Of a stretch of 64,000 bases of DNA, positions 1 through 9,153 are shown in pieces. The notes under the pieces were generated by a model, which was given only the letters and a program-made list of their open reading frames with translations, searched no databases and had not been told where the DNA came from. The stretch comes from Xanthobacteraceae bacterium (lineage in GTDB: Bacteria > Pseudomonadota > Alphaproteobacteria > Rhizobiales > Xanthobacteraceae). The stretch covers positions 1-64,000 of the forward strand of contig JASHQS010000178.1 in NCBI GenBank assembly GCA_030038995.1. The letters run 5' to 3'. The translations under genes were made by a program, and so were the position numbers. Every line of letters begins with the position of its first letter. Within the stretch, counting starts at the first letter, position 1.

Positions 1-1062
1 ACGCCGCCCGGCGTCGAGGAGCCGATGGGCGGACCGCGCGAAGGCGGCGACTTTCAGAATCTGCACCGCAACAAGCGCAGCATGACGCTGAACCTGAAGG
101 TCCCCGAGGGTTTGGCGGCGTTCAAGCGCATGGTCGAAAAAGCCGATGTGGTGGTGGAGAATTTCCGCCCCGACGTGAAGAAGCGCCTCGGCGTCGATTA
201 CAAAGCGCTTGCCAAGATCAATCCGCGCCTGGTCTATGCCAGCATCTCCGGCTTCGGCCAGGACGGCCCCTACGCCAGCCGGCCGGGTTTTGATCAGATC
301 GCCCAAGGCATGGGCGGGTTGATGTCGGTCACCGGCCTGCCGGGCCAGGGGCCCGTACGGGTCGGCATTCCGGTCGCCGATCTGAGCGCCGGGCTGTTGG
401 CGGCGCACGGCATTTTGGTCGCGCTTTTGGAACGCGAGAAATCGAAAAAAGGCCAGCAAGTCGCGACCTCGCTGTTGCAGGCGCAGATTTTCATGCTCGA
501 CTTCCAGGCCGCGCGCTATCTGGTGCAAGGCGAAGTGCCCGGACAGGCCGGCAACAATCACCCGACCAGTATTCCGACCGGCGTGTTCAAGACCAAGGAC
601 GGCCACATCAACATCGCCTCGGCCGGACAGACCATTTGGAAGCGGTTTTGCCAGGCGATCGGCGCCAAGGCGCTGTTGGACCATCCCGACTATGCGACCG
701 GCGCGGCCCGCTCGAAAAACCGCGACGCGCTCAATCCCGAGATCGAGCGTTATCTCGCCGACCGCGGCAGCGCCGAATGGGTCGAGATTTTGAACAAGGC
801 CGGCGTGCCGTGCGGGCCGATCAACAGGATCGATCAGGTGTTCGCCGATCCGCAGGTGCAGCATCTCGGCATCGCGCAGGCGGTGACCAAGAAGGACAAG
901 AGCAAGATGCGCCTGGTCGGCCAGGGCGTCACGCTGTCGCGCACGCCCTCGCGCCTCGTCGCGCGGCCGCCGGAGCTCGGCGAGCATACCGACGCGGTGC
1001 TCAGGGAATTCGGCTTTTCGGCGCGCGACATCAAAAAGTTGCATGAGGCGAAAGCAGTCTGA
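1..1062 (+). CDS. CaiB/BaiF-family CoA-transferase (5' partial)
   Basis: The reading frame is already open at base 1 and runs to TGA at 1060-1062, so the N-terminus lies outside the window and the ATG at 25 is internal. It matches family III CoA-transferases (CaiB/BaiF), which move CoA between acyl-CoA and a carboxylic acid. Visible family segments are NLHRNKRSMTLNLK, the ADVVVENFRP stretch with the region normally carrying the catalytic Asp just downstream, and GFGQDGPYASRPGFDQIAQG. The C-terminal part (GVPCGPINRIDQVFADPQV) is also typical. The 353 codons seen suggest only about 40-50 residues are missing. An enoyl-CoA hydratase follows on the same strand, suggesting an acyl-CoA degradation operon. 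The substrate cannot be told. Confidence 0.93.
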   Translation, partial: TPPGVEEPMGGPREGGDFQNLHRNKRSMTLNLKVPEGLAAFKRMVEKADVVVENFRPDVKKRLGVDYKALAKINPRLVYASISGFGQDGPYASRPGFDQIAQGMGGLMSVTGLPGQGPVRVGIPVADLSAGLLAAHGILVALLEREKSKKGQQVATSLLQAQIFMLDFQAARYLVQGEVPGQAGNNHPTSIPTGVFKTKDGHINIASAGQTIWKRFCQAIGAKALLDHPDYATGAARSKNRDALNPEIERYLADRGSAEWVEILNKAGVPCGPINRIDQVFADPQVQHLGIAQAVTKKDKSKMRLVGQGVTLSRTPSRLVARPPELGEHTDAVLREFGFSARDIKKLHEAKAV

Positions 1063-1071
1063 TGAGGCGTT

Positions 1072-1190
1072 TCCCGGGCGCAGCGCAGCACGAAGTGGTG
1101 CGCTGCAGACCCGGGATCGTTACGAGCTCCGAGTCTGTGAAGGTCCCGGATCAGCGGTGCACCGCTATCGCGCTGCACCGCATCCGGGAC
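1072..1190. repeat. Two adjacent GC-rich palindromic repeat units
   Basis: Two hairpins fill the 151-bp gap between the CoA-transferase and the hydratase. The first (1072-1116) pairs TCCCGGG with CCCGGGA around an inner 12-bp arm with one mismatch. The second (1143-1190) pairs GTCCCGGA with TCCGGGAC around a GCGGTGCA/TGCACCGC inner stem. Both share the CCCGG/CCGGG ends and a GGTGC-type core, so they look like members of one dispersed palindromic family, as is common between genes in Bradyrhizobiaceae-like genomes. They could act on mRNA stability or as attenuators between the two genes. Confidence 0.7.
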
Positions 1191-1213
1191 ACCAAAGTTT
1201 TTAGGAGAGCGAT

Positions 1214-2008
1214 ATGACTGCCGCAACCGACAAGATGCTGGCGCGCAAGGACGGCGGCGTCGGCACCGTGATTTTCAACAATCCGGAACGGCACAACGCG
1301 GTGTCGCTCGACATGTGGGAAGCGACCAAGCGCATCCTCGACGATTTTTCTGCCGATACCGACATTCGCGTCGTGGTGCTGACCGGCGCCGGCGGCAAGG
1401 CGTTCGTCTCCGGCGCCGATATTTCGCGGTTCGAAAAGGAACGCGCCGATCTCGAAGCGGCGCGCGCCTACGGCGCCAAGTCGGAGGCGGCGTATGCCAG
1501 CATCTATGAGTTCCCCAAGCCGACCATCGCCATGATCCGCGGCTATTGCATCGGCGGCGGGCTCGGGCTCGCCACCTGCTGCGACCTGCGCATCGCTTCG
1601 GACAATTCGCGCTTCGCGGTGCCGGCCGCCAAGCTCGGCATCGGTTACGGCTATCCGGGGTTGAAGCGGCTCGTCGATATCGTCGGACCGTCGTTCGCCA
1701 AGGAAATTTTTTACACCGCGCGCCAGTTCGACGCCGAGGAGGCGCTGGCCATGGGCCTGATCAACCGCGTGGTGCCGTCCGCCGAGTTGGAAAGCGCGGT
1801 GAAAGCCATCACCGACATGATCTGCGCCAATGCGCCGCTGACCATCAAGGCGGTCAAATACACGGTCGGCGAAATTCTCAAGGATGAAGGCAAGCGCAAT
1901 CTCGCGCGCACCACCGAACTGGTCGAGGCCTGCTTCACAAGCCGCGACTACAACGAAGGCCGCGCCGCCTTCATGGCAAAGCGCAAGCCGGCGTTTACCG
2001 GCACCTGA
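1214..2008 (+). CDS. Enoyl-CoA hydratase/isomerase family protein
   Basis: A 264-aa crotonase-fold protein, the usual family length. The oxyanion-hole segments are visible as KAFVSGADISRF (about residues 58-70) and the GYCIGGGLGLA motif (about residues 109-119), followed by CDLRIAS and the KLGIGYGYPG region. Family members hydrate trans-2-enoyl-CoA or carry out related isomerase/hydrolase reactions in the cytoplasm. The start is supported by AGGAGA seven bases upstream of ATG 1214. It sits behind the CoA-transferase with palindromic repeats between them, so co-transcription is plausible. The exact substrate is not determinable. Confidence 0.92.
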   Translation: MTAATDKMLARKDGGVGTVIFNNPERHNAVSLDMWEATKRILDDFSADTDIRVVVLTGAGGKAFVSGADISRFEKERADLEAARAYGAKSEAAYASIYEFPKPTIAMIRGYCIGGGLGLATCCDLRIASDNSRFAVPAAKLGIGYGYPGLKRLVDIVGPSFAKEIFYTARQFDAEEALAMGLINRVVPSAELESAVKAITDMICANAPLTIKAVKYTVGEILKDEGKRNLARTTELVEACFTSRDYNEGRAAFMAKRKPAFTGT

Positions 2009-2289
2009 CGAAGAAAGGGCGGGATTCCGCGCGATCCGGATCGGCGCTTATCCTGCTTCGGCGTGGTTCACTAAGATCGCTCGCTCGGAAGGCCGGGCCC
2101 GGTGATTCAGATTTTATGGGAGATGCTCGCCAGTTATCGCGCCACTTTAGACGTCATGCTGCCGACGACGATCACCGGCTCGCTGCCGCGGCCGAGCCTG
2201 CAGCCCGAACGCGCGCGGCGATATCCGGGAACGGTCGATCCGCGTGAATGTCGCTTTCCGGATTCGCTGCGCTCATCCAGGCCGCCGCA

Positions 2290-3501
2290 TCACGGAATCC
2301 GCTTCACGACCTTCGTATCCAGCCCGAACACGCGCGCGGCGTTGGCGCCCAGAATGTTGCGTTTGGCCTTTTCGCCCAGGAACGGCAGGTCGTAGATCAC
2401 GCCGGGCAGGTCGAAGTCCCAGTGCGGGTAGTCGGACGACCAGAGGAGCTGCGTCTCGGCGTTGATCATCTTGAAGGTGGCTTCGAGGATCGACGGATCG
2501 TCCGGCTTCTCCATCGGCTGCGACGAAAAATACATCTCGCGCATGTATTCGCTCGGCTTGCGCTTGAGCGACGGGCAGTCCGAGGTGCGCATCATGTAGG
2601 AGTGGTCGAGCCGCTGCATCAGCGCATAGGCCCAGGTCAGCCCGCTCTCGATCCACAGCACCTTCAGCCTCGGGAAGCGCTCCGGCAGGCCGTTCACCAC
2701 CCAGTTGGTCATGTGGATCATGTTGAACCACATGAAGCCGAGCGAATGCACCGAGATGAAGCGGTTGGTCATCTGCAGCGCGCGGTCCTCCCACGAATAG
2801 GCGGCGTGGAACGAGATCGGCTTGCCCATCTCTTCAAGGAGCGCATAGGTCTTCATGTAGGCATTGTCGTGCACCGGCCGGTAGCGCGGCGACGTCACCA
2901 TGAAGCCGACGACGCCCTTGCAGTCGCCGAAATCCTTCACGGTCTTGTACGCGGCGTCCGGATCGTTGAACGGAATGTAGAGCATGGAGACGAGCCGCGG
3001 CTCGACGGCGAGAATGCGCTCGCACAGCCAGCGGTTATAGGCGCGGCACAGCGCGACCTCGATCTCGACCTGCGGATGCAGTCCGAGAAACAGCATCGGC
3101 GTCGGGAACATGCAGGCATAATCGACGCCCATCGCGTCCATCCATTCCAAGGTCATGGCGATGTCGCGATGGCGGCCGTCGGCCGGCACCTTTTGCAGCC
3201 GGCGCAGGTTGGCGCGGGTGATGCGGCCGCCGAGATTCTGGTTGCCGACCGACGAATTGAGCAAAGCCGAGCGGCCGGGGCGCTGCGAGGAATCGATCAC
3301 GTCGTGGCGGATCACCGGACTCTCGATGTAGGCAAAGACTTCCTTGTAGGATTCGTTCTCGTAGTGATGCGCGTCGACGTCGACGATCAAAAAGCCTTGA
3401 AAGTTTCTGGCGCGCGCCTGCGCGGCGGCGTGCTCGAGATGCTTCGCCGTGGAGTAATCCTCGAAATTGAGCTTGCGGACCTCGCTCGGCACCGTATCCA
3501 T
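2290..3501 (-). CDS. Amidohydrolase family protein (metal-dependent hydrolase, ACMSD-like)
   Basis: A 403-aa amidohydrolase_2-type protein. The start at 3501 is preceded by a strong AGGAGGAGAG ribosome site. The N-terminal metal motif appears as VDVDAHHYENES (about residues 38-49). PISFHAAYSWED carries the mid-protein His, and LLWSSDYPHWDFD near the C-terminus carries the conserved Asp. These enzymes decarboxylate or hydrolyse carboxylated or cyclic substrates. The gene lies 14 bp downstream of a small Rieske ferredoxin on the same strand, so a two-gene operon for degradation of an aromatic or terpenoid compound is likely. The substrate is unknown. Confidence 0.88.
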   Translation of the reverse strand: MDTVPSEVRKLNFEDYSTAKHLEHAAAQARARNFQGFLIVDVDAHHYENESYKEVFAYIESPVIRHDVIDSSQRPGRSALLNSSVGNQNLGGRITRANLRRLQKVPADGRHRDIAMTLEWMDAMGVDYACMFPTPMLFLGLHPQVEIEVALCRAYNRWLCERILAVEPRLVSMLYIPFNDPDAAYKTVKDFGDCKGVVGFMVTSPRYRPVHDNAYMKTYALLEEMGKPISFHAAYSWEDRALQMTNRFISVHSLGFMWFNMIHMTNWVVNGLPERFPRLKVLWIESGLTWAYALMQRLDHSYMMRTSDCPSLKRKPSEYMREMYFSSQPMEKPDDPSILEATFKMINAETQLLWSSDYPHWDFDLPGVIYDLPFLGEKAKRNILGANAARVFGLDTKVVKRIP

Positions 3502-3515
3502 GGCGCTCTCCTCCT

Positions 3516-3878
3516 TCAGGTCACGACGTAGACGTCGTCGCCGCGGCGCACCACCTGGTATTTCTTCAGCTTCAGCCGCCGGTCGCCGACGCAGCGGCCG
3601 GTCGCCAGCTCGTACTCGTAGCCGTGCCAGGGGCAGACAAAATGCACCTCGTCGGAAAACGTTTGGCCCTGATAGGTGCGGTCGGCGGCGATCAGATCGA
3701 CGACCTTGTTGATCAGAATGCCCTCGCAGGCCGGGCCGCCGGTATGGACGCAATAATTGCTGTAGGCGTAATAGGCGCCGCCGTGATGGAATACGCCGAT
3801 CTCGTCCTTGCCGGCAACGACGATGCGCCGGTCGCCGTCCGGCAATTCGGCCGCCTTGGCCACGAACCATTCCGCCAT
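3516..3878 (-). CDS. Small Rieske [2Fe-2S] protein
   Basis: A 120-aa single-domain Rieske ferredoxin. The cluster ligands are visible as NYCVHTGGPACEG (Cys-x-His) and FVCPWHGYEY (Cys-x2-His). A longer open frame continues upstream to 4244, but the Rieske fold begins at MAEWFVAK, and GGAGCAGGAA lies at ribosome-site distance, so 3878 is chosen. It would carry electrons to an oxygenase or, less often, act as a small assimilatory subunit. The amidohydrolase gene follows directly and probably belongs to the same transcript. No oxygenase is present in the window. Confidence 0.9.
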   Translation of the reverse strand: MAEWFVAKAAELPDGDRRIVVAGKDEIGVFHHGGAYYAYSNYCVHTGGPACEGILINKVVDLIAADRTYQGQTFSDEVHFVCPWHGYEYELATGRCVGDRRLKLKKYQVVRRGDDVYVVT

Positions 3879-4103
3879 GCCGTTCCTGCTCCTTAAAAGC
3901 GCTGCATTCGCCGAGGCTTGCTGCGCGCAGTATAGGCGGGCCCCGACGGCGACAACAAGGGCGGTACGGGCGTGAGCCGCATCCGGCGGCCGCAGCGAGG
4001 TCCGCACCGCTGCGCGATCCGGCTTGAGCTTGCAGCAATTTTGCTGGCATCCTGGGGTTCGTAACCAGGGCGGCAACACAGCGGCAGGACAACCGGGGGC
4101 ACG

Positions 4104-4574
4104 ATGACCGGCACGACACCGGAGCAGGGCGGCGCAGCCGAACCACGGCTCGTCATTGCGGCCTTGGCGCCATTTTACAACTTCGCTCGCCAAATATCCT
4201 ATCCGCTGATCCGCGTGACGGTCGGCGGCACGCTTTTGGTCCACGGCATCAACAGGGCGACGATCCCTCTCTCACGCGCCGCGGAGGAGATGGCCAAGTC
4301 AGGGCACGAACCGGCCATGGCGTTCGCCATCCTCGCCCTGATCAACGAAACCGTTGGCGCCGTCTGCATCATTTCGGGCTTGCTCACGCGCTTCTTCGCA
4401 GCCTCGATCGCCATCGAATTTGCGATCATCAGCATCCAATTTTTCCCTAACGGCTACGCCTGGGCCCGCCACGGTTGGGAATACGTCTTCCTTTGGGGAC
4501 TTATCTTCTTCGCCATTGCGCTGCGCGGCGGCGGCCCCTACTCGCTCGACCGCAAGATCGGCTGGGAACTGTAG
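4104..4574 (+). CDS. DoxX-family membrane protein
   Basis: A 156-aa protein with four hydrophobic segments in the DoxX arrangement. The family motif region appears as YPLIRVTVGGTLLVHGINR, followed by a second helix around AILALINETVGAVCIISG, a third around FFAASIAIEFAIISIQF and the final WEYVFLWGLIFFAIALRGGG. DoxX proteins are inner-membrane proteins of generally unclear role, some tied to oxidoreductase complexes. The gene stands alone, between the divergently oriented Rieske gene and the tRNA-Ser. The start ATG 4104 is preceded by a weak site; it is the first in-frame start that leaves a short polar N-terminus. Confidence 0.8.
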   Translation: MTGTTPEQGGAAEPRLVIAALAPFYNFARQISYPLIRVTVGGTLLVHGINRATIPLSRAAEEMAKSGHEPAMAFAILALINETVGAVCIISGLLTRFFAASIAIEFAIISIQFFPNGYAWARHGWEYVFLWGLIFFAIALRGGGPYSLDRKIGWEL

Positions 4575-4719
4575 CGGCCGTGGCGGCGGCGGGCGCGGCT
4601 GCCGTCAGCGTGGCTGCCGTCAGCGCCAACGCGCGGCGGCCGCACGCGCCCTTGTTTAGCGGCGATGCGGCCGCTAAATACCAGCCCGCGACGGCTCGCC
4701 GCCCAAAGATTTTCGCTCC

Positions 4720-4809
4720 GGAGAGGTGGCAGAGTGGTTGAATGCACCGCACTCGAAATGCGGCATACGGGCAACCGTATCGGGGGTTCGAATCCCTCCC
4801 TCTCCGCCA
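4720..4809 (+). tRNA. tRNA-Ser (CGA)
   Basis: Complete class II tRNA. The acceptor GGAGAGG (4720-4726) pairs with CCTCTCC (4799-4805), followed by discriminator G and an encoded CCA (4807-4809). The anticodon loop CTCGAAA lies between CCGCA and TGCGG and gives anticodon CGA at 4754-4756. The long variable arm (ACGGGCAACCGT region) is typical of tRNA-Ser. The T-loop GGTTCGAATCC is intact. Its 3' end is the probable integration site of the island that follows, and the last 15 bases recur at 54691-54705. Confidence 0.97.
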
Positions 4810-4946
4810 CATCATCATAAGATACTGAGGTTGCAAAATAATTTCCATGACGGAAATACTCTGCCCTAGCGACAGCCCTAGCATGGAATTGCGCGTCCTT
4901 GGAGAAATCTTCGGCTTTCGGTGAGCTTTTAAGTCAAGTGTGTCGG

Positions 4947-5727
4947 TCACCAGCCCGCAGGTTTGCGAATTGTTGTACCGGGAATTGCAGCGGGGAACTG
5001 CGAAGCCGCGGGCATCGATTTTCGAATATGCCGTTGGTAGGTTGCTACGTTCGCCAATCCTTGGGCCATCGACCAGCGTTCAGGACATACCACGAAGACC
5101 GGCTTCGCCCTTTCGACCGCAACCATTCTGATCGGCTCAATAAGGTCGGTATCATTGGAAAAGACAACAGCGGCTTCAAATGACCCTTTCCATGCATCGT
5201 TCAGCAAGTGTGCGGCCAAATTAACGTCGGAACCCTTTTCCTCCATGGTGTGCACCTCGGCAATCAATGCGTCGGGTAATGGCCGAGAAGCAGCAGCGCC
5301 TCGCTGTGCTCCTTTGGGTGGGTAAATTTGAACGGCCAGTGTAGCTGGCGTGTTCAGCGAGCCGCCATCTACGACGTGATTTCCAGCAGGAAGGCTCACC
5401 GCAGCAGGCGAATGAATTTGCGCGCCGGCTACCGGGAAATTTGTGATCGGCCGCCAGATCGTTTTCGCCAAAAAACGGCCAAAATGGATTTTCCACCTCG
5501 GGCAAAGTTTGCAGGGCCGAGAGGTAGGCATATTGACGGCGTGGAGCGTCAGGATCGGCGGCGCCCGATACGTGGGCAGTAAAATATTTAAGACGTTCAA
5601 CAGCGTTTTTAGCAGGCAGCACCTGAGCCGCGAGCGCAACTGGATTCAACCATTTGAATGACGTGCCCTTGACCGCGCCGTAATAGAGATTGAAGCCATC
5701 AACGTACACCCAAGTACGCACCCGCAT
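4947..5727 (-). pseudogene. NYN-domain (LabA/DUF88-like) putative RNase, frameshifted
   Basis: The N-terminal half reads from ATG 5727 (AGGGAGA just upstream) with the NYN-domain start TWVYVDGFNLYYGAVKG. The C-terminal half is in another frame and contains EEKGSDVNLAAHLLND and VVFSNDTDLIEPI, the second and third acidic clusters of the PIN-like fold. The frames join if one base is removed from the T-run at 5489-5492 (an A-run on the coding strand), where the sequence reads PEVE then IHFGRFL. An insertion of roughly 40 residues relative to usual members may also be present before EEKGSDV. Intact members are small metal-dependent nucleases, often on mobile islands. It is broken here, or the extra base is a sequencing error. 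Confidence 0.82.
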
Positions 5728-5742
5728 TCTCCCTAAAGCAAA

Positions 5743-5762
5743 GGCCACTCCGAAGAGTGGCC
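5743..5762 (-). terminator. Perfect 8-bp stem hairpin, probable terminator
   Basis: GGCCACTC-CGAA-GAGTGGCC is a perfect stem with a four-base loop. Read on the minus strand it is followed by the T-rich TTTGCTTTA, so it is a good candidate for the intrinsic terminator of the beta-helix protein gene ending at 5899, and it separates that gene from the NYN gene starting at 5727. Confidence 0.6.
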
Positions 5763-5898
5763 CTTGAGCCGACAGCACGCTGCCGACGGGTAGTTGACCA
5801 AAAGATATGGCGCGGCGGGCGTCTTGTCCACACAAGGCGCGCTCGCGCCGTCGGCCAAACCCGCTCGCCGCGCGGGGACTAGCCGCAACGCATTGGTG

Positions 5899-7470
5899 CT
5901 AGTTGAGCTGGCCGCCGGTCGCTGGCGTGCAAACCGCGCCGGGGAAGGTGATGCCGCCACGATTCAAGAGTCCGAGCAGCGAAATGCTGCACATATTCGT
6001 CACCGTTCCGTTGTTCGTAATGGTGGGGGCACCCGTCACGACGATTGAACCAAGCTCTGTCGGCTCGGCAAATGTCCCCACCGTCACGCCGAAATCGATC
6101 GTAATGTTGCTGTTGATGGTGAGATTTGCGCTCTCATAGACGAGAGCAAAAATGGCGACCGAACTCCCGGCCGTGACAGGGCCGACGATGTTCACGGTGC
6201 CGAGCTGGAAGGCTTGAATGTCGATCCCGCCTGAATCGCCGTTCAAGATGACCGTGTCCAAATCAATCGCTGAGAATTGCGAGGCGCTAATGGCGCTGTA
6301 CGCCGCAGTCTGTGCCGTAAGTGTCAAGCCCTCCAGAGTGACAATTGAGTGGTCGCGCGCCTGTACAGCGTAATTATTAGCGCAATTAATGATGTAGCTC
6401 GAAGGTGAAGAAAGACTGCCGAGGATATAGACATTCTCCACGCCGACGATCGGCCCAACCCAGAAAATACATTCATTATAGGTGCCGCTCGCGAGATTGA
6501 TCGTCGCGACGTTACTCCCACCGGAAAAATCTATGTTATCTTGGACGATGTTGAGCGCATTGCCGATTGTTGCGCAGGGAGAAGCGCTGCTCAGACAGTC
6601 GTTGTTGTCGCTGCCGGAAGGGCTGGCGAAAAGCTGCACGCCGCCCAAGGAAGGCGGCTTCCATCGCCCCGGCGCGGCGATGACGATCCAGGCACCGCTG
6701 GCAATGCCGACCGTGACGCTCTGATTCGGCCAGAGACACGCGCCGCCGCATCTGGTCGGCAAGGAGGACGGAAAATTGGAAAGCGCTTGCGCGCGCGTCG
6801 AGCTGCCGTTGACGATGCGAACCGGGCAAGAAGACGGAAATCCGGTCAGCGACGATGGCAGCGTGATCGTCTGGAATGCGCCGGTCTCGACTACCGTACC
6901 GTTGCAATCCGATGCCGCAATCGTGTAGTTCGCGCTCTGGACATTCGGCGCGTTAAATAGCCCGTTGAGCGATTTGTTGATCCCTGAATCGGCTAGGCAC
7001 GGCGATCCGTTGCAGGCATTCGACGGCGAGGCCACCAACAGATCGCCAGGCGCAACTCCATTGGTCCCCGTCGATCCCGCTGTGACGGTTTCGATATCAA
7101 GCGCGTTTGGCGAGATGAAAATCTGCGCCGATCCGGACAGCGGGATCATCGCGTCGTTGTTCGTTGACGCGATAATCTGTGTAATCGTCACGCTGTTCGC
7201 GCCGGCCGAATAAGTGCCGCGGCCGGTCAAGCTTTGCACCGGCGAGCCGCCCGCATCGAAGATGCCGATCGAGACCGTAGCGCCATCCGGCACGCCGGCC
7301 TGCGAAAAACTGCGGAAGCCCGGCACCGCAACGCCGAGCGACACAACGTAGTTGGCGCCAGTCGTCGGCGTCGTCATTCGGACGAGATCGTAGAGTGTGC
7401 CGGCGAAGGCAGCACAAACGCTGGCAACTAGAACGGCGCAGGCGAAGATGTGTAAAAGAATGCGCTTCAT
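5899..7470 (-). CDS. Exported beta-helix-like repeat protein (unknown function)
   Basis: A 523-aa protein with a clear signal peptide (MKRILLHIFACAVLVASVCAAFAG). The first half is low-charge, Gly/Ser/Thr-rich. From about residue 285 it has VQLFASPSGSDNNDCLS followed by CATIGNALNIV, a signature seen at the start of right-handed parallel beta-helix (pectate-lyase-like) domains. It continues with short repeats such as INLASGTYNEC, VTLEGLTLTAQ and LTINSNITIDF. Such folds occur in phage tail spikes and in exported adhesins or polysaccharide-active proteins. Its start overlaps the end of the upstream gene by 4 bp, implying coupled translation. No catalytic residues can be assigned. It lies inside the decayed island. 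Confidence 0.75.
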   Translation of the reverse strand: MKRILLHIFACAVLVASVCAAFAGTLYDLVRMTTPTTGANYVVSLGVAVPGFRSFSQAGVPDGATVSIGIFDAGGSPVQSLTGRGTYSAGANSVTITQIIASTNNDAMIPLSGSAQIFISPNALDIETVTAGSTGTNGVAPGDLLVASPSNACNGSPCLADSGINKSLNGLFNAPNVQSANYTIAASDCNGTVVETGAFQTITLPSSLTGFPSSCPVRIVNGSSTRAQALSNFPSSLPTRCGGACLWPNQSVTVGIASGAWIVIAAPGRWKPPSLGGVQLFASPSGSDNNDCLSSASPCATIGNALNIVQDNIDFSGGSNVATINLASGTYNECIFWVGPIVGVENVYILGSLSSPSSYIINCANNYAVQARDHSIVTLEGLTLTAQTAAYSAISASQFSAIDLDTVILNGDSGGIDIQAFQLGTVNIVGPVTAGSSVAIFALVYESANLTINSNITIDFGVTVGTFAEPTELGSIVVTGAPTITNNGTVTNMCSISLLGLLNRGGITFPGAVCTPATGGQLN

Positions 7471-7939
7471 CGCTGCTGCTTCTCCTCCTCCTCCTCAGAA
7501 CTTGCCGAAAGCGGCACGAGCAACAGGGGCGTCACCGCCGTTGGAAAGGGGTCGATGAGAGTTGACACGTGCCTGGCACCCGCGGAAGCCTCGACGCGCA
7601 GTTTCGTACCGCGCACAGACTCGCCCTTGATCGAGTATCTTACACGCCATCGGGTGCCGAAGGGCACCCGCGTATTCTCGGGGGCAGGTTGAAAGGAACA
7701 AGCGTGCGGGTCACCAAACCAAAATGTGCCACGCGCGCCCAGGGCTGATCACCACGAAAGCTTGTCTCAAGATCGCCGTCGCCGCTTGCGCCGCTACCAT
7801 GATCAAAATCGACCGTCATCCCAAATTCGGTCGGGACGACGGGCCGGCCGTCCGGATAGCGAGCCTCAAACACGGGTGAGTAGGCCGCAACAGGAAGATC
7901 ATCCGAGATTGCGACGTCGAGAAGCGTTGTCGTGTCCAT
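7467..7939 (-). pseudogene. Hypothetical protein, single-base frameshift
   Basis: From ATG 7939 the frame reads MDTTTLLDVAISDDL and continues to GLVTRTLVPF. The following sequence makes better sense in the next frame (QPAPENTRVPFGTRWRVRY) and runs to a Glu-rich tail ending at 7467, overlapping the start of the beta-helix gene by 4 bp. The two parts join if one A is added to the AAA at 7692-7694 (TTT on the coding strand). I do not recognise the family. The coupling with the exported beta-helix gene suggests a shared role, possibly phage-like structural or tail-associated. Confidence 0.55.
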
Positions 7940-8054
7940 TTTCAAGAACCTCTCAAAATTCGTTGCCGTGATGGCGCAGTCCATCTTTGCTCATAAGGAT
8001 GGCTCCGTGCGCTTAGTTGCGCGCGTATACAATGACCAAACCCAGGCGTTGTCG

Positions 8055-8297
8055 CTATTTGTCGCCGACCGCTATTTGTCGGGGATCGAATTTCGACAGC
8101 ACTTCGTCGCGGGCTTTGCGGCAGGTGTCGCGACTGGCGTTATATTCCTGCTCCATTGCGACTTCCTTCATATCTTTGAACTGGGCCATGGTCAGCATCC
8201 CGGCACGAAGGTCAGCGATCATCGCATTTTTCACGCGAGACCGCACTATTGGTTGAGGTCTATCATGAACTTCACCAAGTCGGCCGGTCGCGAGCAT
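8055..8297 (-). CDS. Small HTH-like island protein (probably a fragment)
   Basis: An 80-codon open frame whose C-terminal half, AMIADLRAGMLTM... followed by ASRDTCRKARDEVLSKF, resembles the C-terminus of small helix-turn-helix proteins common on Rhizobiales islands. Those are usually longer at the N-terminus, so this may be the remaining end of a truncated gene. Internal starts at 8234 (GTG) and 8222 (ATG) are equally possible. The 5' end overlaps the opposite-strand gene starting at 8265. The recognisable segment looks like a DNA-binding helix, but no function is assigned. Confidence 0.5.
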   Translation of the reverse strand: MLATGRLGEVHDRPQPIVRSRVKNAMIADLRAGMLTMAQFKDMKEVAMEQEYNASRDTCRKARDEVLSKFDPRQIAVGDK

Positions 8298-9153
8298 ATC
8301 AATCTGGCAACCTCACGGGCGGCCAGCGACGTTTCCAAGAAAGCCGCTGTAATCCCCGCAGTTGCACCGGGCGCCGATCGCCACAGTGACAGCAATATCG
8401 AAGTCGGAGAGTCTGCTTCGGTAGCGCCACCGGCGCAAACATCACGGAGAGGGCTTCTCATGAACACCATCGTGTCTACAGCGTCAATCACGGCCGCCAC
8501 TGCTCTTGCGCCAGCGGCAAGCGCCGCGTTGCTCGAAATCGACCCGTCGGGCAATGACTCCAAATTGCTGTCCCTTGGCGCTCAGCTTGATAGCGTGGAG
8601 GAAGAATGGCTAGCATTGCGTGCGGAGGGGACGAGCAAACGGCGCTCTTTGAAGAGCGGGTGTTCGCGGCTACCGGCGTTCTCTTTCGCGACGCCCCGCC
8701 CGTGACCCAGGAGGATTACGAAGACAAGAGCGCAGACGGCTATTGGGCAATTCGCCATCAAATGAGCAAAGAGGTAGATAGCCCTGATCCCGATCTCACA
8801 AGGTGGAGCGCGAACACCAATCGGCTTTTCTGCTCGCTGATAAGATTCTGGCGCAGCAAGCTACGACGCTCGCCGGGCTGAAAGTTCAAGTGCGGACCAT
8901 GGCGTTGATCAATCAGGAACTGTTTGACGACAGCGATGAATATGATCCTGATCCAACCAATCGCTTACGCGTGTTTCTCAGGATGCAGTGCTCTTTCCTC
9001 AAGATCGCACCGGCTCCCATGCAGGCCGCACTGCTGCGGGCCGGCGTCGATGTGAATACGTTCAGATCAACGTCAGTTCTCCGCCTGATCGAGCCGCTCC
9101 AGCGCCAGAGTGGACCGGAAGGTGTTATTTCAGCGCGCTTGAGATGCTGCTGA
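8265..9153 (+). pseudogene. Rhizobiales island hypothetical protein, two frameshifts
   Basis: Three overlapping frames give one continuous family-like protein. The first (from ATG 8265) contains TSRRGLLMNTIVSTAS and a Leu-rich LLSLGAQLDSVEEEW helix. The second contains TALFEERVFAATGVLFRD and GYWAIRHQMSKEVDSPD. The third contains VEREHQSAFLLADKIL and TLAGLKVQVRTMALINQELF. Joining them needs one extra A at 8637-8639 and one extra A near 8796-8800. Such proteins, often with the RRGLLMNT segment and a helical C-terminus, are frequent in Bradyrhizobium-like genomes and have no known function. Confidence 0.7.

Noticed and set aside
2248-3531. A 427-codon open frame opposite the amidohydrolase
   Set aside because: Antisense shadow; the minus strand carries the metal-binding motifs and a strong ribosome site.
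2290-4146. Amidohydrolase read as a 618-aa protein starting at 4146
   Set aside because: The extra part overlaps the Rieske gene in another frame and has no family match; AGGAGGAGAG supports the start at 3501.
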